This document shows positions 17,398-26,297 of a DNA stretch of 64,000 bases, piece by piece. Position 1 is the stretch's first letter. Each line of letters begins with the position of its first letter. Where the stretch lies: contig NZ_JAPENL010000003.1 in the NCBI RefSeq assembly GCF_026342015.1, positions 372,001 through 436,000 on the forward strand, written 5' to 3'. The notes beneath the pieces were generated by a model that ran no database searches, was not told where the DNA came from, and was given only the letters and a program-made list of their open reading frames with translations. A program made the translations under genes and the position numbers. This DNA is from Micromonospora lupini (GTDB taxonomy: Bacteria; Actinomycetota; Actinomycetes; Mycobacteriales; Micromonosporaceae).

Positions 17398-17736
17398 ATG
17401 ATCTACAAGCTGTTGCCGACAGCCGATTGGGACGCCGCCCAGGCCGTCGGCGCCGTCGCCGGCTCGGCCGTGGACCGGCAGGACGGTTTCCTCCACCTCT
17501 CCGCCGCCGACCAGGTGGTGGAGACGGCCCGCCGGCACTTCGACGGCGCCACCGGCCTCACTCTGCTCGGCGTGGACGTCGACCGGCTGGGCGACGCCCT
17601 GCGCTGGGAACCGTCGCGGGGTGGGCAGCTCTTCCCGCACCTGTACGGACCGCTGCCGCTGACCGCCGTGGTGACGGCACGGGCGTTGCCGGCCGACACA
17701 CCTGTCGCCGACGCGGTCGCCGCCCTGCTCGACTGA
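17398..17736 (+). CDS. DUF952 domain protein
   Basis: 112 residues starting MIYKLLPTADWDAA and containing DGFLHLSAADQVVETARRHF and RWEPSRGGQLFPHLYGPLP, the conserved blocks of DUF952, a small cytoplasmic family of unknown function sometimes described as glutathione S-transferase-like. Size and conservation are normal. It converges on the teichoic acid polymerase-like gene; a bidirectional terminator hairpin lies between them. Confidence 0.9.
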   Translation: MIYKLLPTADWDAAQAVGAVAGSAVDRQDGFLHLSAADQVVETARRHFDGATGLTLLGVDVDRLGDALRWEPSRGGQLFPHLYGPLPLTAVVTARALPADTPVADAVAALLD

Positions 17737-17769
17737 CGCGACAGCGCCAGCCCTGCTCCGCTCACGCGA

Positions 17770-17805
17770 CCGCGCCCGGTCCGACGGGTGTCGGGCCGGG
17801 CGCGG
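17770..17805. terminator. Bidirectional hairpin terminator
   Basis: Sixteen-base arms (17770-17785 and 17790-17805) with a GGGT loop and one G-U-type mismatch, lying between two convergent genes. There is no U tract, as usual in actinobacteria. Confidence 0.75.
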
Positions 17806-17820
17806 AACGTCGTGCGTGGG

Positions 17821-19578
17821 TCAGCGGCAGAGGCGGGCGATCTCCTCCTGGAACCGGTCCATGGGGTTGGCCTCGGCCGGCCCCAGCAGGTAGGTCTTCA
17901 GGTCGCGGCGCGCCTCGGTCATCGGGTCGTCGCCGGCCCGGGTGACCGCCACGATCTTCTCCAGCTCGCCGCAGTCGGCGGAGAGCAGGTACGCGGCCCG
18001 CGCGGTCGGGTACTCCCGGCGGAACTCGTCCTCCGGCAGACCGGCCGGGTTGGCCACCACGTACGGCCGCTGGCTCTGGACGAAGTCGGAGACCACACTG
18101 GACACGTCGCTGATCAGCAGGTCGGTCTGGTTGAAGCAGTCGAACAGCCCAGGCGTACGGCCGGTCACCACGAGGTGCGCGGTGCCGTCCAGGGAGGACG
18201 CGTTCGGGTTGCCGTCGGCGGCCCGGATCGCCTCCACCAGCCGGTCGTGCACGGCCTTGGCCGCCTTGGACCGCGACCCGGTGAGCGGGTGCGGCTTGTA
18301 GACCAGACGCACCCGGGGGTTGGTGGCCAGCAGGCCCTTGACGATCCGCTCACCCATCGACACCAGCGAGGTGTGGTACGGGTCGTCGTCGAGCCAACCC
18401 TCCCAGGTGGGCGCGTAGAGCACTGTGAACTGCCGGTCCACCGACTCGGCCCCGAAGGTGTGCACCCCGGCCAGCTGCGGCCGGCCGATCTCCACGATGT
18501 CCGCGTCGAGCACGCCCACACCGGCGCGGGCGTACCGCTCCCGGCCGGCCAGGCCCGCGACCCAGACCTCGTCGTACACCTTGCTGTAGGGGTTGACGCT
18601 TGCCTGCTTGTCGCTGTCGCCGTGCCCGACGAAGACGTGCTTCATGCCGGGCTCGCGCAGCATGTGGATGTTCGCGCCGACGTTCGCGGCGTAGAGGGCC
18701 GTGCGGACGCTGCCGAGTTCGAGGTTCATGAAGTCCACCCCGGCCGGTACGCAGATCACCGGCAGCCGGGTGTCGGCCAGCTCGGTGAACGCCTCCCGGC
18801 TGCGCATCAGCACCACCGCGCGCTGGTCCAGCGCCTCGGTCGGCGCGAGCCACATGTTGGCCTGGTAGACGTCCTTGGCCGGTCCGGCGAAGTAGAGCGC
18901 CACCTCGGGCCGGTGCGTGTCGAGCCACCGCTGGACGGCCGGCAGCAACGGGCCCTGCCCGGAACCCCGGCCGCGCAGCCAGGTCACCGCGATGATCGCG
19001 CCCACCACGGCGGTCGCCGTCGCCGTCACCGCGGCGGCGACGAGGAACGGCGTCGTGTCGTGCTGCACCGCGGCGGCCACCGCGGCCGGCACCAGCAGCA
19101 CGTTGAGCAGGGGCATCCGCTCGCCCGCGACCGCCGCCGCCCAGGCCGGGGGACGCGGGGCCGACCGCAGCGGACCCAGCTCGATGTTGCGCACCAGGGC
19201 GGACAGCGGGTTACGACGGTCGATCATGGTGGAGAGCGCGCCGGCGAAGACCGAGACGACCCACACCGCCGCCGGCAGGATCAACAGCAGGCTCAGCTCG
19301 GTGCCGTTCAGCGCGACCTCCGCGGCGACCAGCAGCACGGCCGCCAGGTCCCGGGTCAACTGCCGGTACGACCAGTGCAGGCCGACCTTCTCCAGCAGCA
19401 GCTGCGACGGCGGCGACCAGCGGGCGACGGCGAACTCGCCGAGCACCGCCGCCAGCCCGGCGACGGCGAACAGGCCGACCCAACCGAAGGCGCCGGCGAC
19501 GAGCATGACCAGGTAGGACAGCACCAGCAGCGCGCTGCGGGCGGCCACTCCTATGCGTCCTGTCAACGTGCCGAACAA
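17821..19578 (-). CDS. CDP-glycerol glycerophosphotransferase-like protein (TagF/TagB type), membrane-anchored
   Basis: 585 residues. The first 225 or so hold five or six hydrophobic helices; the rest is the Glyphos_transf domain with the hallmarks MKHVFVGHGDSDKQASVNPYSKVYDEVWVAG (read in two parts: VFVGHGDSDK and NPYSKVYDEV), YAPTWEGW, and LLISDVSSVVSDF. Such enzymes transfer glycerol phosphate or another polyol phosphate from its CDP derivative to a growing wall teichoic acid at the inner membrane face. TTG 19578 is favoured by GGGAG 8 bp upstream. A GCGTTAAGGTC motif lies about 155 bp upstream (19734-19745), repeated near 24679. A second homologue is at 26298. Confidence 0.88.
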   Translation of the reverse strand: MFGTLTGRIGVAARSALLVLSYLVMLVAGAFGWVGLFAVAGLAAVLGEFAVARWSPPSQLLLEKVGLHWSYRQLTRDLAAVLLVAAEVALNGTELSLLLILPAAVWVVSVFAGALSTMIDRRNPLSALVRNIELGPLRSAPRPPAWAAAVAGERMPLLNVLLVPAAVAAAVQHDTTPFLVAAAVTATATAVVGAIIAVTWLRGRGSGQGPLLPAVQRWLDTHRPEVALYFAGPAKDVYQANMWLAPTEALDQRAVVLMRSREAFTELADTRLPVICVPAGVDFMNLELGSVRTALYAANVGANIHMLREPGMKHVFVGHGDSDKQASVNPYSKVYDEVWVAGLAGRERYARAGVGVLDADIVEIGRPQLAGVHTFGAESVDRQFTVLYAPTWEGWLDDDPYHTSLVSMGERIVKGLLATNPRVRLVYKPHPLTGSRSKAAKAVHDRLVEAIRAADGNPNASSLDGTAHLVVTGRTPGLFDCFNQTDLLISDVSSVVSDFVQSQRPYVVANPAGLPEDEFRREYPTARAAYLLSADCGELEKIVAVTRAGDDPMTEARRDLKTYLLGPAEANPMDRFQEEIARLCR

Positions 19579-19813
19579 CGAGTTCGCTCCCTACGATTTC
19601 CAAGACGGGCGGACGCCCGCGGTGGGTCGACGCCACTCCACGTCGCGCATGGTCAACCGCGACCCCCGGACTGCATCAGGTCACGGTGGCGGTGACCCGG
19701 ATTCCCGTGTGGCGACTGGCAGCGCGTGACTGCGACCTTAACGCGAAGGGACACGGCGGTGTCGCTCGGGTATCCGGCACCAATCTGGGTCAAAGCCCCG
19801 GACGTCGATGCGT

Positions 19814-21946
19814 TCAGCCGACCCGCCGGAAACACGTCATCGCACCGGGCGCCCGACGCTTGGCGAACTCCTGGTAGCCGAGCTGCGGCGCCATGTCACG
19901 GGCGTACTGGTTGCCGTTGTAGACACAGATGGTGCCCACGTCCAACCGGGCCAGAGCCGGCGCCAGCTCGGTCGGCGACGCGGTGCTGACACCATCGGCG
20001 AAACCGGCGAGCAGCAGGCGGTCCTTGGCGAACTGCGAGTTGAGGTCGTACTCGACGAGGTAGAAGTCACGCGGCAGGACGACCCGGACCTGACTGGTGA
20101 CGACCAGGGAGGTCCGCATGATCGTCTTCGGTGCCAGCAGCAGGCCGGGCGCGCGGTCCAGTCCCTTGATCCAGAACGCGATCGACTGACGCTGCTGCGG
20201 CAACTTCCAGGTGGGCCGATCGTGCACGTCGACCCAACTCTTCGCCGACCACATCGGGGTGGCGAAGAGGGCGAACGAGGCGACCAACAGCACCGCGATC
20301 CCACCGGCCGCCGCGCGGCGCAGCACCGGCGTGGGCGCCGGCACCCGGACCGTGCAGAGCAGCCCGATCAACGTCGGCAGGGCGAGCAGCCACGGCACCC
20401 GCCACAGCACCACGGAGATGCCGCTCAGCGCGCTCAACGTCTCCAGCACGCCGGGGACGAACAGCACGCTCAGAGCGAGGGTCGCGCCCGCGGTGAGCAG
20501 CGCGGGAGTGCGTCGACGAGCCAGCAGCGGGCCACACCAGAGCGCCAGGCCGGAGATCACCCCGACCACACCGATCAGCAGGGTGCGCTTGTACGTGTAC
20601 GCCGCGTCGAAGAAGGCGTCGTCCGCGCCGTCCGCGGCGAGCCCGCCGAGGACCAGACGGGACACCACGAGCGAGCCGATCGGGTACGCGAGCGCCGCCA
20701 CCCCCGCCACCACTGCGGCCTTCCACCGCCCGACCAGCAGCATGGCGAACCCGGCGGCCCCGACCAGCATCGGCAGGATGATCGCAGCGGTGGTGGTGAG
20801 GCCGATCGCGGTGATCGAGAGCGCCACGATGAGCGCCAGGCTCCGCCGCGACCTGGTGTCGAACCACTCGGTCAGGTACAGCCACATCAGCGGAATGACG
20901 GCCGAGACGAACATGCCCTTGCCCTCGTAGAGCCGGGGCAGGTGGAACGTGCCCAGCGCGGCGTCCCCACCGACGACAAGGTAGAGGTACGCGATGGCCA
21001 CGCTGAAGGCGAGCACCGGGCGACGCGGGGCCCACCTGTGGGTCAGCCGCCACAGCGCCAGCACCGCCAGCACCGCCATGATCGGCAGTGCCACGTACCA
21101 CGTGGCCGAGGCGGCGGTAATGCCCAGCACGTGGGCCAACGCGCCGTCGAACACCTCGATCGACGGGATCGGCGGTTGCGAGCCCATCGCCGGCAGCACA
21201 TTCTCGGAGAACAGGAAGTCGTTGAGCGGGATGAGGTCACGCTCGGCGATCCACACCGACTTTCCGACGTAGTACACGTCGTCGGGGGTGTTCCGGGCCA
21301 GGAAGAACGAGGAGATCCCGACCAGCACCGCGACGGCGAGCGCGTACGCGGACTGCGGCGCGGTGGGCATCGGCGCGATCGACGTGGTCGTCGGCCCGGC
21401 GAGCCAGACCCGCCGCAGCAGCAGGATTCCCCCGATCGCCGCGAGCAGGCCGGCCGCCGCCGGAATCCACCAGGAGATGCCGACACCCGATCCGACCAGG
21501 CCCGCGGTGATCGCGGCCACTGCGGCGGCGGCCAGCACGCCCCACAGCAGACGCCTGTCGACGGCTGGCCGCGTCTCGGTCGAGTCGCCAGGCGTGGAGG
21601 TCTCGCTCGGTGTGGAGGTCTCGCGCTCGCCGAGAAGGCCACCGCCGGAGCGGCGACGGGCGCGCAGCAGGGCCGCGACGGCGAGCAGCACGCAGGCGAG
21701 CAGCCAGATCCGGAACGTCACCGACGGGCGCAGGTCCGCCAGGAACGCCGCGTGGTAGAGGACTGTGAAGAGTGCGAACGCGACCACCGCACCGTCGGTG
21801 AGCAGCGCCGGGGCCGCGGCCACCAGTGCGCGTACCCGGGCCGCCGGGCTCCGGTCGGGGCCGGTGGTCGGTCGAGGTGCCTGTTCGGCGCGCGGCACCG
21901 GGTCCGAATCGCTTGGCGCGACGGCGATGCTGTCGACGTTGGCCAC
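19814..21946 (-). CDS. Large polytopic membrane protein, DUF6077-like / GT-C-like
   Basis: 710 residues with about twelve to fourteen hydrophobic helices. The first long external loop contains NTPDDVYYVGKSVWIAERD, a DD motif like that of GT-C glycosyltransferases and of the DUF6077 family. The short C-terminal soluble part ends with a Cys-containing strand (TICVYNGNQY, TCFRR). Probably transfers a sugar from a lipid carrier outside the membrane, as inferred from topology and location in the surface-polymer locus; donor and acceptor unknown. Same strand as the TagF-like gene 235 bp downstream. ATG 21946. Confidence 0.75.
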   Translation of the reverse strand: MANVDSIAVAPSDSDPVPRAEQAPRPTTGPDRSPAARVRALVAAAPALLTDGAVVAFALFTVLYHAAFLADLRPSVTFRIWLLACVLLAVAALLRARRRSGGGLLGERETSTPSETSTPGDSTETRPAVDRRLLWGVLAAAAVAAITAGLVGSGVGISWWIPAAAGLLAAIGGILLLRRVWLAGPTTTSIAPMPTAPQSAYALAVAVLVGISSFFLARNTPDDVYYVGKSVWIAERDLIPLNDFLFSENVLPAMGSQPPIPSIEVFDGALAHVLGITAASATWYVALPIMAVLAVLALWRLTHRWAPRRPVLAFSVAIAYLYLVVGGDAALGTFHLPRLYEGKGMFVSAVIPLMWLYLTEWFDTRSRRSLALIVALSITAIGLTTTAAIILPMLVGAAGFAMLLVGRWKAAVVAGVAALAYPIGSLVVSRLVLGGLAADGADDAFFDAAYTYKRTLLIGVVGVISGLALWCGPLLARRRTPALLTAGATLALSVLFVPGVLETLSALSGISVVLWRVPWLLALPTLIGLLCTVRVPAPTPVLRRAAAGGIAVLLVASFALFATPMWSAKSWVDVHDRPTWKLPQQRQSIAFWIKGLDRAPGLLLAPKTIMRTSLVVTSQVRVVLPRDFYLVEYDLNSQFAKDRLLLAGFADGVSTASPTELAPALARLDVGTICVYNGNQYARDMAPQLGYQEFAKRRAPGAMTCFRRVG

Positions 21947-22082
21947 GGGCGTCCTTCTCGTCAGACGGGATATGAGGGCGAAAGGCGGATGTCAACTTGG
22001 TGACGGCCAGGCGTCAAGGGGGCAGCCTAGCGGAGGCGGCAGCCGGATCCGGTCCCCGCTGCGGGTGGTGTCGCGGGCCCGG

Positions 22083-22721
22083 TCAGCCGGAGATCGGCGC
22101 TGCCCTCGGCAGCGGTACGTCGCTTGTCGCGCCGAGTCCGGCGGCCACCGAGTCGACAAGGCCCTCCAGGTAGCTGTCGCTGAGCGGCAGCCGGGCGATG
22201 GCGAGCCGCCAGTAGAGCGGGCCGACGATGAGGTCGACTGCGGTGTCCGGGTCGGTGTCGGCGGGCAGCTCGCCGCGCTGCACGGCGCGGCTGACCAGGC
22301 GGCCGCCGATCTCCTGCTGGCGGGCGTGCAGCACCTGACGCAGGGTCTCGTCGATGGCCGGGGTGCGGGCTGCCTCGGCCAGCAGGTCCGGGATGATCTG
22401 CGACGCCAGGGGATGGCGTAGCGCGTGTGCCACCGCCTGGAACAGCAGCGCGAGGTCGCCGCGCAGGGTGCCGGTGTCCAGCACCGGCAGCTTGCCGTGC
22501 GCCGCGGCGGCGACGATCTCCACCACCAGGTCGAGCTTCGAGTTCCACCGGCGGTAGATCGCCGTCTTGCTGACGCCGGCCCGGCGGGCCACCGCCTCGA
22601 TGGAGAGCCGCCCGTAGCCGACCGCGGCGAGCTCCTGCATGAGCGCGCGCCGGATGGCCGTGGTGATCTCGTCGCGCAGCACCGCCGCGCCGGCCGGCAC
22701 GCGCCTCTTCTCGGTCGTCAC
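22083..22721 (-). CDS. TetR-family transcriptional regulator
   Basis: 212 residues from GTG 22721. The N-terminal HTH is typical: GYGRLSIEAVARRAGVSKTAIYRRW (helix-turn-helix around SIEAVARRAGVSKTAIYRRW), followed by a ligand-binding domain of the TetR_C type. Divergent from the TagG-like permease gene; the intergenic region carries an inverted repeat CGCAAC-9-GTTGCG just upstream of this gene, a likely operator. It may control both itself and the exporter. Confidence 0.9.
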   Translation of the reverse strand: MTTEKRRVPAGAAVLRDEITTAIRRALMQELAAVGYGRLSIEAVARRAGVSKTAIYRRWNSKLDLVVEIVAAAAHGKLPVLDTGTLRGDLALLFQAVAHALRHPLASQIIPDLLAEAARTPAIDETLRQVLHARQQEIGGRLVSRAVQRGELPADTDPDTAVDLIVGPLYWRLAIARLPLSDSYLEGLVDSVAAGLGATSDVPLPRAAPISG

Positions 22722-22758
22722 CAAGGACTCTTCTCGCAGGTCACGCCCACTACAGTAG

Positions 22759-22779
22759 CGCAACGACGGTACGGTTGCG
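22759..22779. promoter_or_regulatory. Candidate TetR operator CGCAAC-N9-GTTGCG
   Basis: Perfect 6-bp inverted repeat (22759-22764, 22774-22779) 38 bp upstream of the TetR GTG start. A -10-like TAGGAT (22844-22849) for the tagG-like gene lies 65 bp further on. Confidence 0.5.
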
Positions 22780-22899
22780 TCCCCACGTGTTTCGGACTAC
22801 TGTCCACGCAGCGGCGAGGCGGCGCCCCGCGCACACTTCCCACTAGGATCCCATCGTCGCGAGCAACCCGTCTGCACGAAAGATCGGAGCGCCATTTCC

Positions 22900-23793
22900 A
22901 TGGCCACCACCGCGCTGGTCGACCCCGACACGGGCCTGACCCAGGCGCAGCTGGCCGCTCGGCACGGGCTCCGGGTCGCCGGTGAGCGACCCACCCTCGC
23001 CGAGTACAGCCGCCGACTCTGGGCCTACCGGCACTTCATCGCCGCGTACGCCAATGCCAAGCTGGTCGCCTCGTACAGCAACGCCAAGCTGGGTCAGCTC
23101 TGGCAGGTGCTCACACCCCTGACCAACGCGGCGGTCTACTACCTGATCTTCGGGGTGGTGCTGGCACAGAACAGCATCCCGAACTTCATCGCGTACCTGA
23201 CCACCGGGTTGTTCATCTTCAACTTCACCCAGAGCGCGATCCTGGCCGGCACCCAGTCGATCAGCAGCAACCTCGGGTTGATCCGGGCGCTGCACTTCCC
23301 CCGGGCCAGCCTGCCGCTGTCCACCACTATCACCCAGTTCCAGCAACTGCTGGCCTCGATGGTGGTGCTGATCGGCATCGTGCTTGTCACCGGCGAGCCG
23401 ATCACCCTCGACTGGCTGATGCTGGTGCCGGCCCTGCTGTTGCAGGCGGTCTTCAACGCCGGCGTGGTGCTGCTGGTCGCCCGGCTGGGCTCCAAGGCCA
23501 GCGACCTGAAGCAGGTCATGCCGTTCGTCATGCGCACCTGGATGTACGGCTCCGGCGTCCTCTACAGCGTCAGCCTCTTCGAGCGGCTGCCCGGCTGGGC
23601 GACGACGCTCGTCCAGTTCAATCCCCTGCTGGTCTACATCGAGCTGGCCCGGTACGCGCTGCTGGAGCAGGCGCCACTGCTCAACGAGTCGCTGACCCAG
23701 CTCTGGCTGGTCGCCGCCGGATGGGCGCTGGTGGCCGGCATCGGTGGCTACATCTACTTCTGGCGCGGCGAACAGGAGTACGGCCGTGGTTGA
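22900..23793 (+). CDS. tagG: ABC-2 type polysaccharide/teichoic acid export permease (TagG-like)
   Basis: 297 residues with a cytoplasmic N-terminus carrying the family motif YSNAKLGQLWQVLTPL, then six hydrophobic segments, ending with YFWRGEQEYGRG. This is the ABC2 membrane subunit of the class that flips lipid-linked teichoic acid or O-polysaccharide. ATG 22900 follows a weak ribosome binding site. The stop overlaps the ATPase gene by 8 bp, so the two subunits are translationally coupled. Confidence 0.92.
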   Translation: MATTALVDPDTGLTQAQLAARHGLRVAGERPTLAEYSRRLWAYRHFIAAYANAKLVASYSNAKLGQLWQVLTPLTNAAVYYLIFGVVLAQNSIPNFIAYLTTGLFIFNFTQSAILAGTQSISSNLGLIRALHFPRASLPLSTTITQFQQLLASMVVLIGIVLVTGEPITLDWLMLVPALLLQAVFNAGVVLLVARLGSKASDLKQVMPFVMRTWMYGSGVLYSVSLFERLPGWATTLVQFNPLLVYIELARYALLEQAPLLNESLTQLWLVAAGWALVAGIGGYIYFWRGEQEYGRG

Positions 23794-24607
23794 TTCCCTG
23801 CCGGCCGCCGACGAGGCGACCGTGTCCCTGCCCGTGTTGACGCCGGAGCGGATCCCCACAGTGGTGGTGGACGACGCGCACATCATCTACCGGGTCCACC
23901 AGGGCGCCACCGGTGGCACCACTCCGGTGGCCGCGCTGCGCCGGCTGGTCAAGCGCACCAACGCGCCGAACGTCCGCGAGGTGCACGCGGTCAAGGGCGT
24001 CTCGTTCACCGCGTACCGGGGCGAGGCGATCGGGCTGATCGGCAGCAACGGGTCGGGCAAGTCCACGATCCTGCGGGCCATCGCGGGCCTGCTGCCGGTC
24101 AACCGGGGCGCGATCCACACGCAGGGGCAGCCGTCGCTGCTCGGCGTGAACGCCGCGCTGCTCAACGACCTCTCCGGTGAGCGCAACGTCGTCCTCGGCT
24201 GCCTGGCGATGGGCATGCACCCCGACGAGGTGGCCAAGCAGGCCGCGGGCATCATCGACTTCTCCGGCATCAACGAGCGGGGTGACTTCGCCAGCCTGCC
24301 GATGCGCACGTACTCCTCCGGGATGGCGGCCCGCCTGCGGTTCTCCATCGCCGCCGCCAAGAGGCACGACGTGCTGCTCATCGACGAGGCGCTCGCCACC
24401 GGCGACAAGGGCTTCCGCAAGCGCAGCGAGCAGCGCGTGCGCGAGCTGCGTGAGGGCGCCGGCACGGTGTTCCTGGTCAGCCACCAGCTCTCGTCGGTGC
24501 GCGACACCTGCGAACGGACGATCTGGCTGGAATCGGGCGTCCTGCGGATGGACGGCCCCACCGACGAGGTCATCCGGGCATACGAGGCGTACGCGAACAG
24601 CAAGTAG
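23786..24607 (+). CDS. tagH: ABC transporter ATP-binding protein for polysaccharide/teichoic acid export (TagH-like)
   Basis: 273 residues from GTG 23786, with AGGAG 7 bp upstream. Walker A is GSNGSGKST (86-94), signature YSSGM (176-180) and Walker B DVLLIDEA (195-202). The order VHAVKGVSFTAYRGEAIGLIG is typical of the polysaccharide-export group. There is no long C-terminal extension like that of Bacillus TagH or carbohydrate-binding Wzt, so it probably does not select on a terminal sugar. Partner of the preceding permease. Confidence 0.94.
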   Translation: MVDSLPAADEATVSLPVLTPERIPTVVVDDAHIIYRVHQGATGGTTPVAALRRLVKRTNAPNVREVHAVKGVSFTAYRGEAIGLIGSNGSGKSTILRAIAGLLPVNRGAIHTQGQPSLLGVNAALLNDLSGERNVVLGCLAMGMHPDEVAKQAAGIIDFSGINERGDFASLPMRTYSSGMAARLRFSIAAAKRHDVLLIDEALATGDKGFRKRSEQRVRELREGAGTVFLVSHQLSSVRDTCERTIWLESGVLRMDGPTDEVIRAYEAYANSK

Positions 24608-24752
24608 AGTGCCGGCGAACCACAGGCATCGACACGGCACCAGGACCGCGTCGCCCGCGTTGGGGCGGCGCGGTCCGCGCGTTAAGGTTCATTCCGTCGC
24701 CGCTCGGGCGGAACCTTCCGTTAACGCATCTGCAGAGAGTGAGGATCCGGCA

Positions 24753-26258
24753 ATGACGCAGGACCAGACCACTGGCCCGGACGCCGCGACGGAGACCCCC
24801 GTACCGTGGCGGCCCTCGCGGACAGTGGCCGTGGTGCTGGCCGGAGGCACCGGGACCCGGCTGGGTCTCGGCATCCCCAAGCAGCTGCTGAAGATCGCCG
24901 GCAAGCCGATCATCGAGCACACCCTGGCCGTCTTCGAGGCCGCCCCGGAGATCGACGAGATCATCGTGCTGATGGCCACCGGCCACGTCGAGGACGCCCG
25001 GCAGATCGTCGAGAAGGCCGGCCTCCGCAAGGTCACGAAGGTGATCGAGGGTGGCGACACCCGCAACGCGACCACCCGGATCGCGCTTGACGCCGTCGGC
25101 CCGGCCGACTGCAACATCCTCTTCCACGACGCGGTGCGCCCGCTGCTCAGCGGCCGGATCGTCCGCGAGTGCGTGAACGCGCTGTGGACCTACAACGCCG
25201 TCGACGTCGCCATCCCCTCCGCCGACACGATCATCCAGGTGGACGAGGACGACTGCATCACCGACATCCCGGTGCGCTCCCGGTTGCGCCGGGGACAGAC
25301 CCCGCAGGCGTTCCGCTCCCCCACCATCCGTGAGGCGTACCGGATCGCCGAGGGTGACCCCAACTTCGCCGCCACCGACGACTGCGGCGTGGTGCTGCGC
25401 TACCTGCCGGGCACCCCGATCAAGGTGATCGACGGCTCGGACGAGAACATCAAGGTCACCCACCCAGTCGACGTGCACCTGGCGGACAAGCTCTTCCAGC
25501 TCGCCGCGGCCCAGGCGCCCCGGCTGACCGACCACCGCAGCTACTCGGAGGAGCTGACCGGCCGCACCATCGTGGTGTTCGGCGGCAGCTACGGCATCGG
25601 CCACGAGCTGACCGAGCTGGCCCAGCGCTACGGCGCGCAGGTCTTCCCGTTCAGCCGCTCCACCACCGGCACCCACGTGGAGCGCGCCGAGGACGTCGAG
25701 GCCGCGCTGACGACCGCCTTCGAGGCCACCGGCCGGATCGACCACGTGGTGGTCACCGCCGGGATCCTGGAGAGGGGCGCCCTCGCCGAGATGGACGAGG
25801 AGACGATGGACCGAGTGCTCCAGGTCAACTTCGTCGGCCCGGTGACCATCGCGCGGCAGGCCCTTCCGTACCTGCAACAGACCAAGGGTCAGTTGCTGCT
25901 CTACACCTCCAGCTCGTACACCCGGGGTCGGGCCCGCTACGCGCTCTACTCGGCCACCAAGGCCGCCCTGGTCAACCTGACCCAGGCCCTCGCCGACGAG
26001 TGGGCAGACGTCGGCGTCCGCGTCAACTGCATCAACCCGGAGCGGACCGCCACCCCGATGCGGACCAAGGCGTTCGGCGAGGAGCCGGAGCACACCCTGC
26101 TCGCGGCGGAGGCCGTCGCCCAGTCCTCGCTTGACGTGCTGATCTCCGACCTGACCGGTCAGGTCATCGACGTACGCCGGGCGCCCGGTGACGGTCCGTC
26201 GGTGCCGGCCCAGCCGGCGCGGGCCGGGGCCGCGGCGGCCGTGTCCTCCGCGAGCTGA
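24753..26258 (+). CDS. Bifunctional cytidylyltransferase / short-chain reductase, CDP-ribitol synthase type (Bcs1/TarIJ-like)
   Basis: 501 residues in two domains. Residues about 24-255 form an IspD-like cytidylyltransferase with AGGTGTRLGLGIPKQLLKIA, DAVRPL and RGQTPQAF. After a linker, residues about 270-475 form an SDR domain with GGSYGIGHEL (nucleotide site) and YSATKAAL (catalytic Tyr/Lys). The same fusion in Haemophilus influenzae type a (Bcs1) reduces ribulose 5-phosphate and makes CDP-ribitol; in Staphylococcus the two activities are TarJ and TarI, although TarJ is of another dehydrogenase type. Between TagH and a TagF-like polymerase, this points to ribitol phosphate in the wall polymer. 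The upstream gap has inverted GCGTTAA/TTAACGC and GGTTC/GAACC repeats (24679-24727). Confidence 0.85.
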   Translation: MTQDQTTGPDAATETPVPWRPSRTVAVVLAGGTGTRLGLGIPKQLLKIAGKPIIEHTLAVFEAAPEIDEIIVLMATGHVEDARQIVEKAGLRKVTKVIEGGDTRNATTRIALDAVGPADCNILFHDAVRPLLSGRIVRECVNALWTYNAVDVAIPSADTIIQVDEDDCITDIPVRSRLRRGQTPQAFRSPTIREAYRIAEGDPNFAATDDCGVVLRYLPGTPIKVIDGSDENIKVTHPVDVHLADKLFQLAAAQAPRLTDHRSYSEELTGRTIVVFGGSYGIGHELTELAQRYGAQVFPFSRSTTGTHVERAEDVEAALTTAFEATGRIDHVVVTAGILERGALAEMDEETMDRVLQVNFVGPVTIARQALPYLQQTKGQLLLYTSSSYTRGRARYALYSATKAALVNLTQALADEWADVGVRVNCINPERTATPMRTKAFGEEPEHTLLAAEAVAQSSLDVLISDLTGQVIDVRRAPGDGPSVPAQPARAGAAAAVSSAS

Positions 26259-26297
26259 CGCGGGCGACGGAACTCCGACGGCGGCGAACGGAACGAC

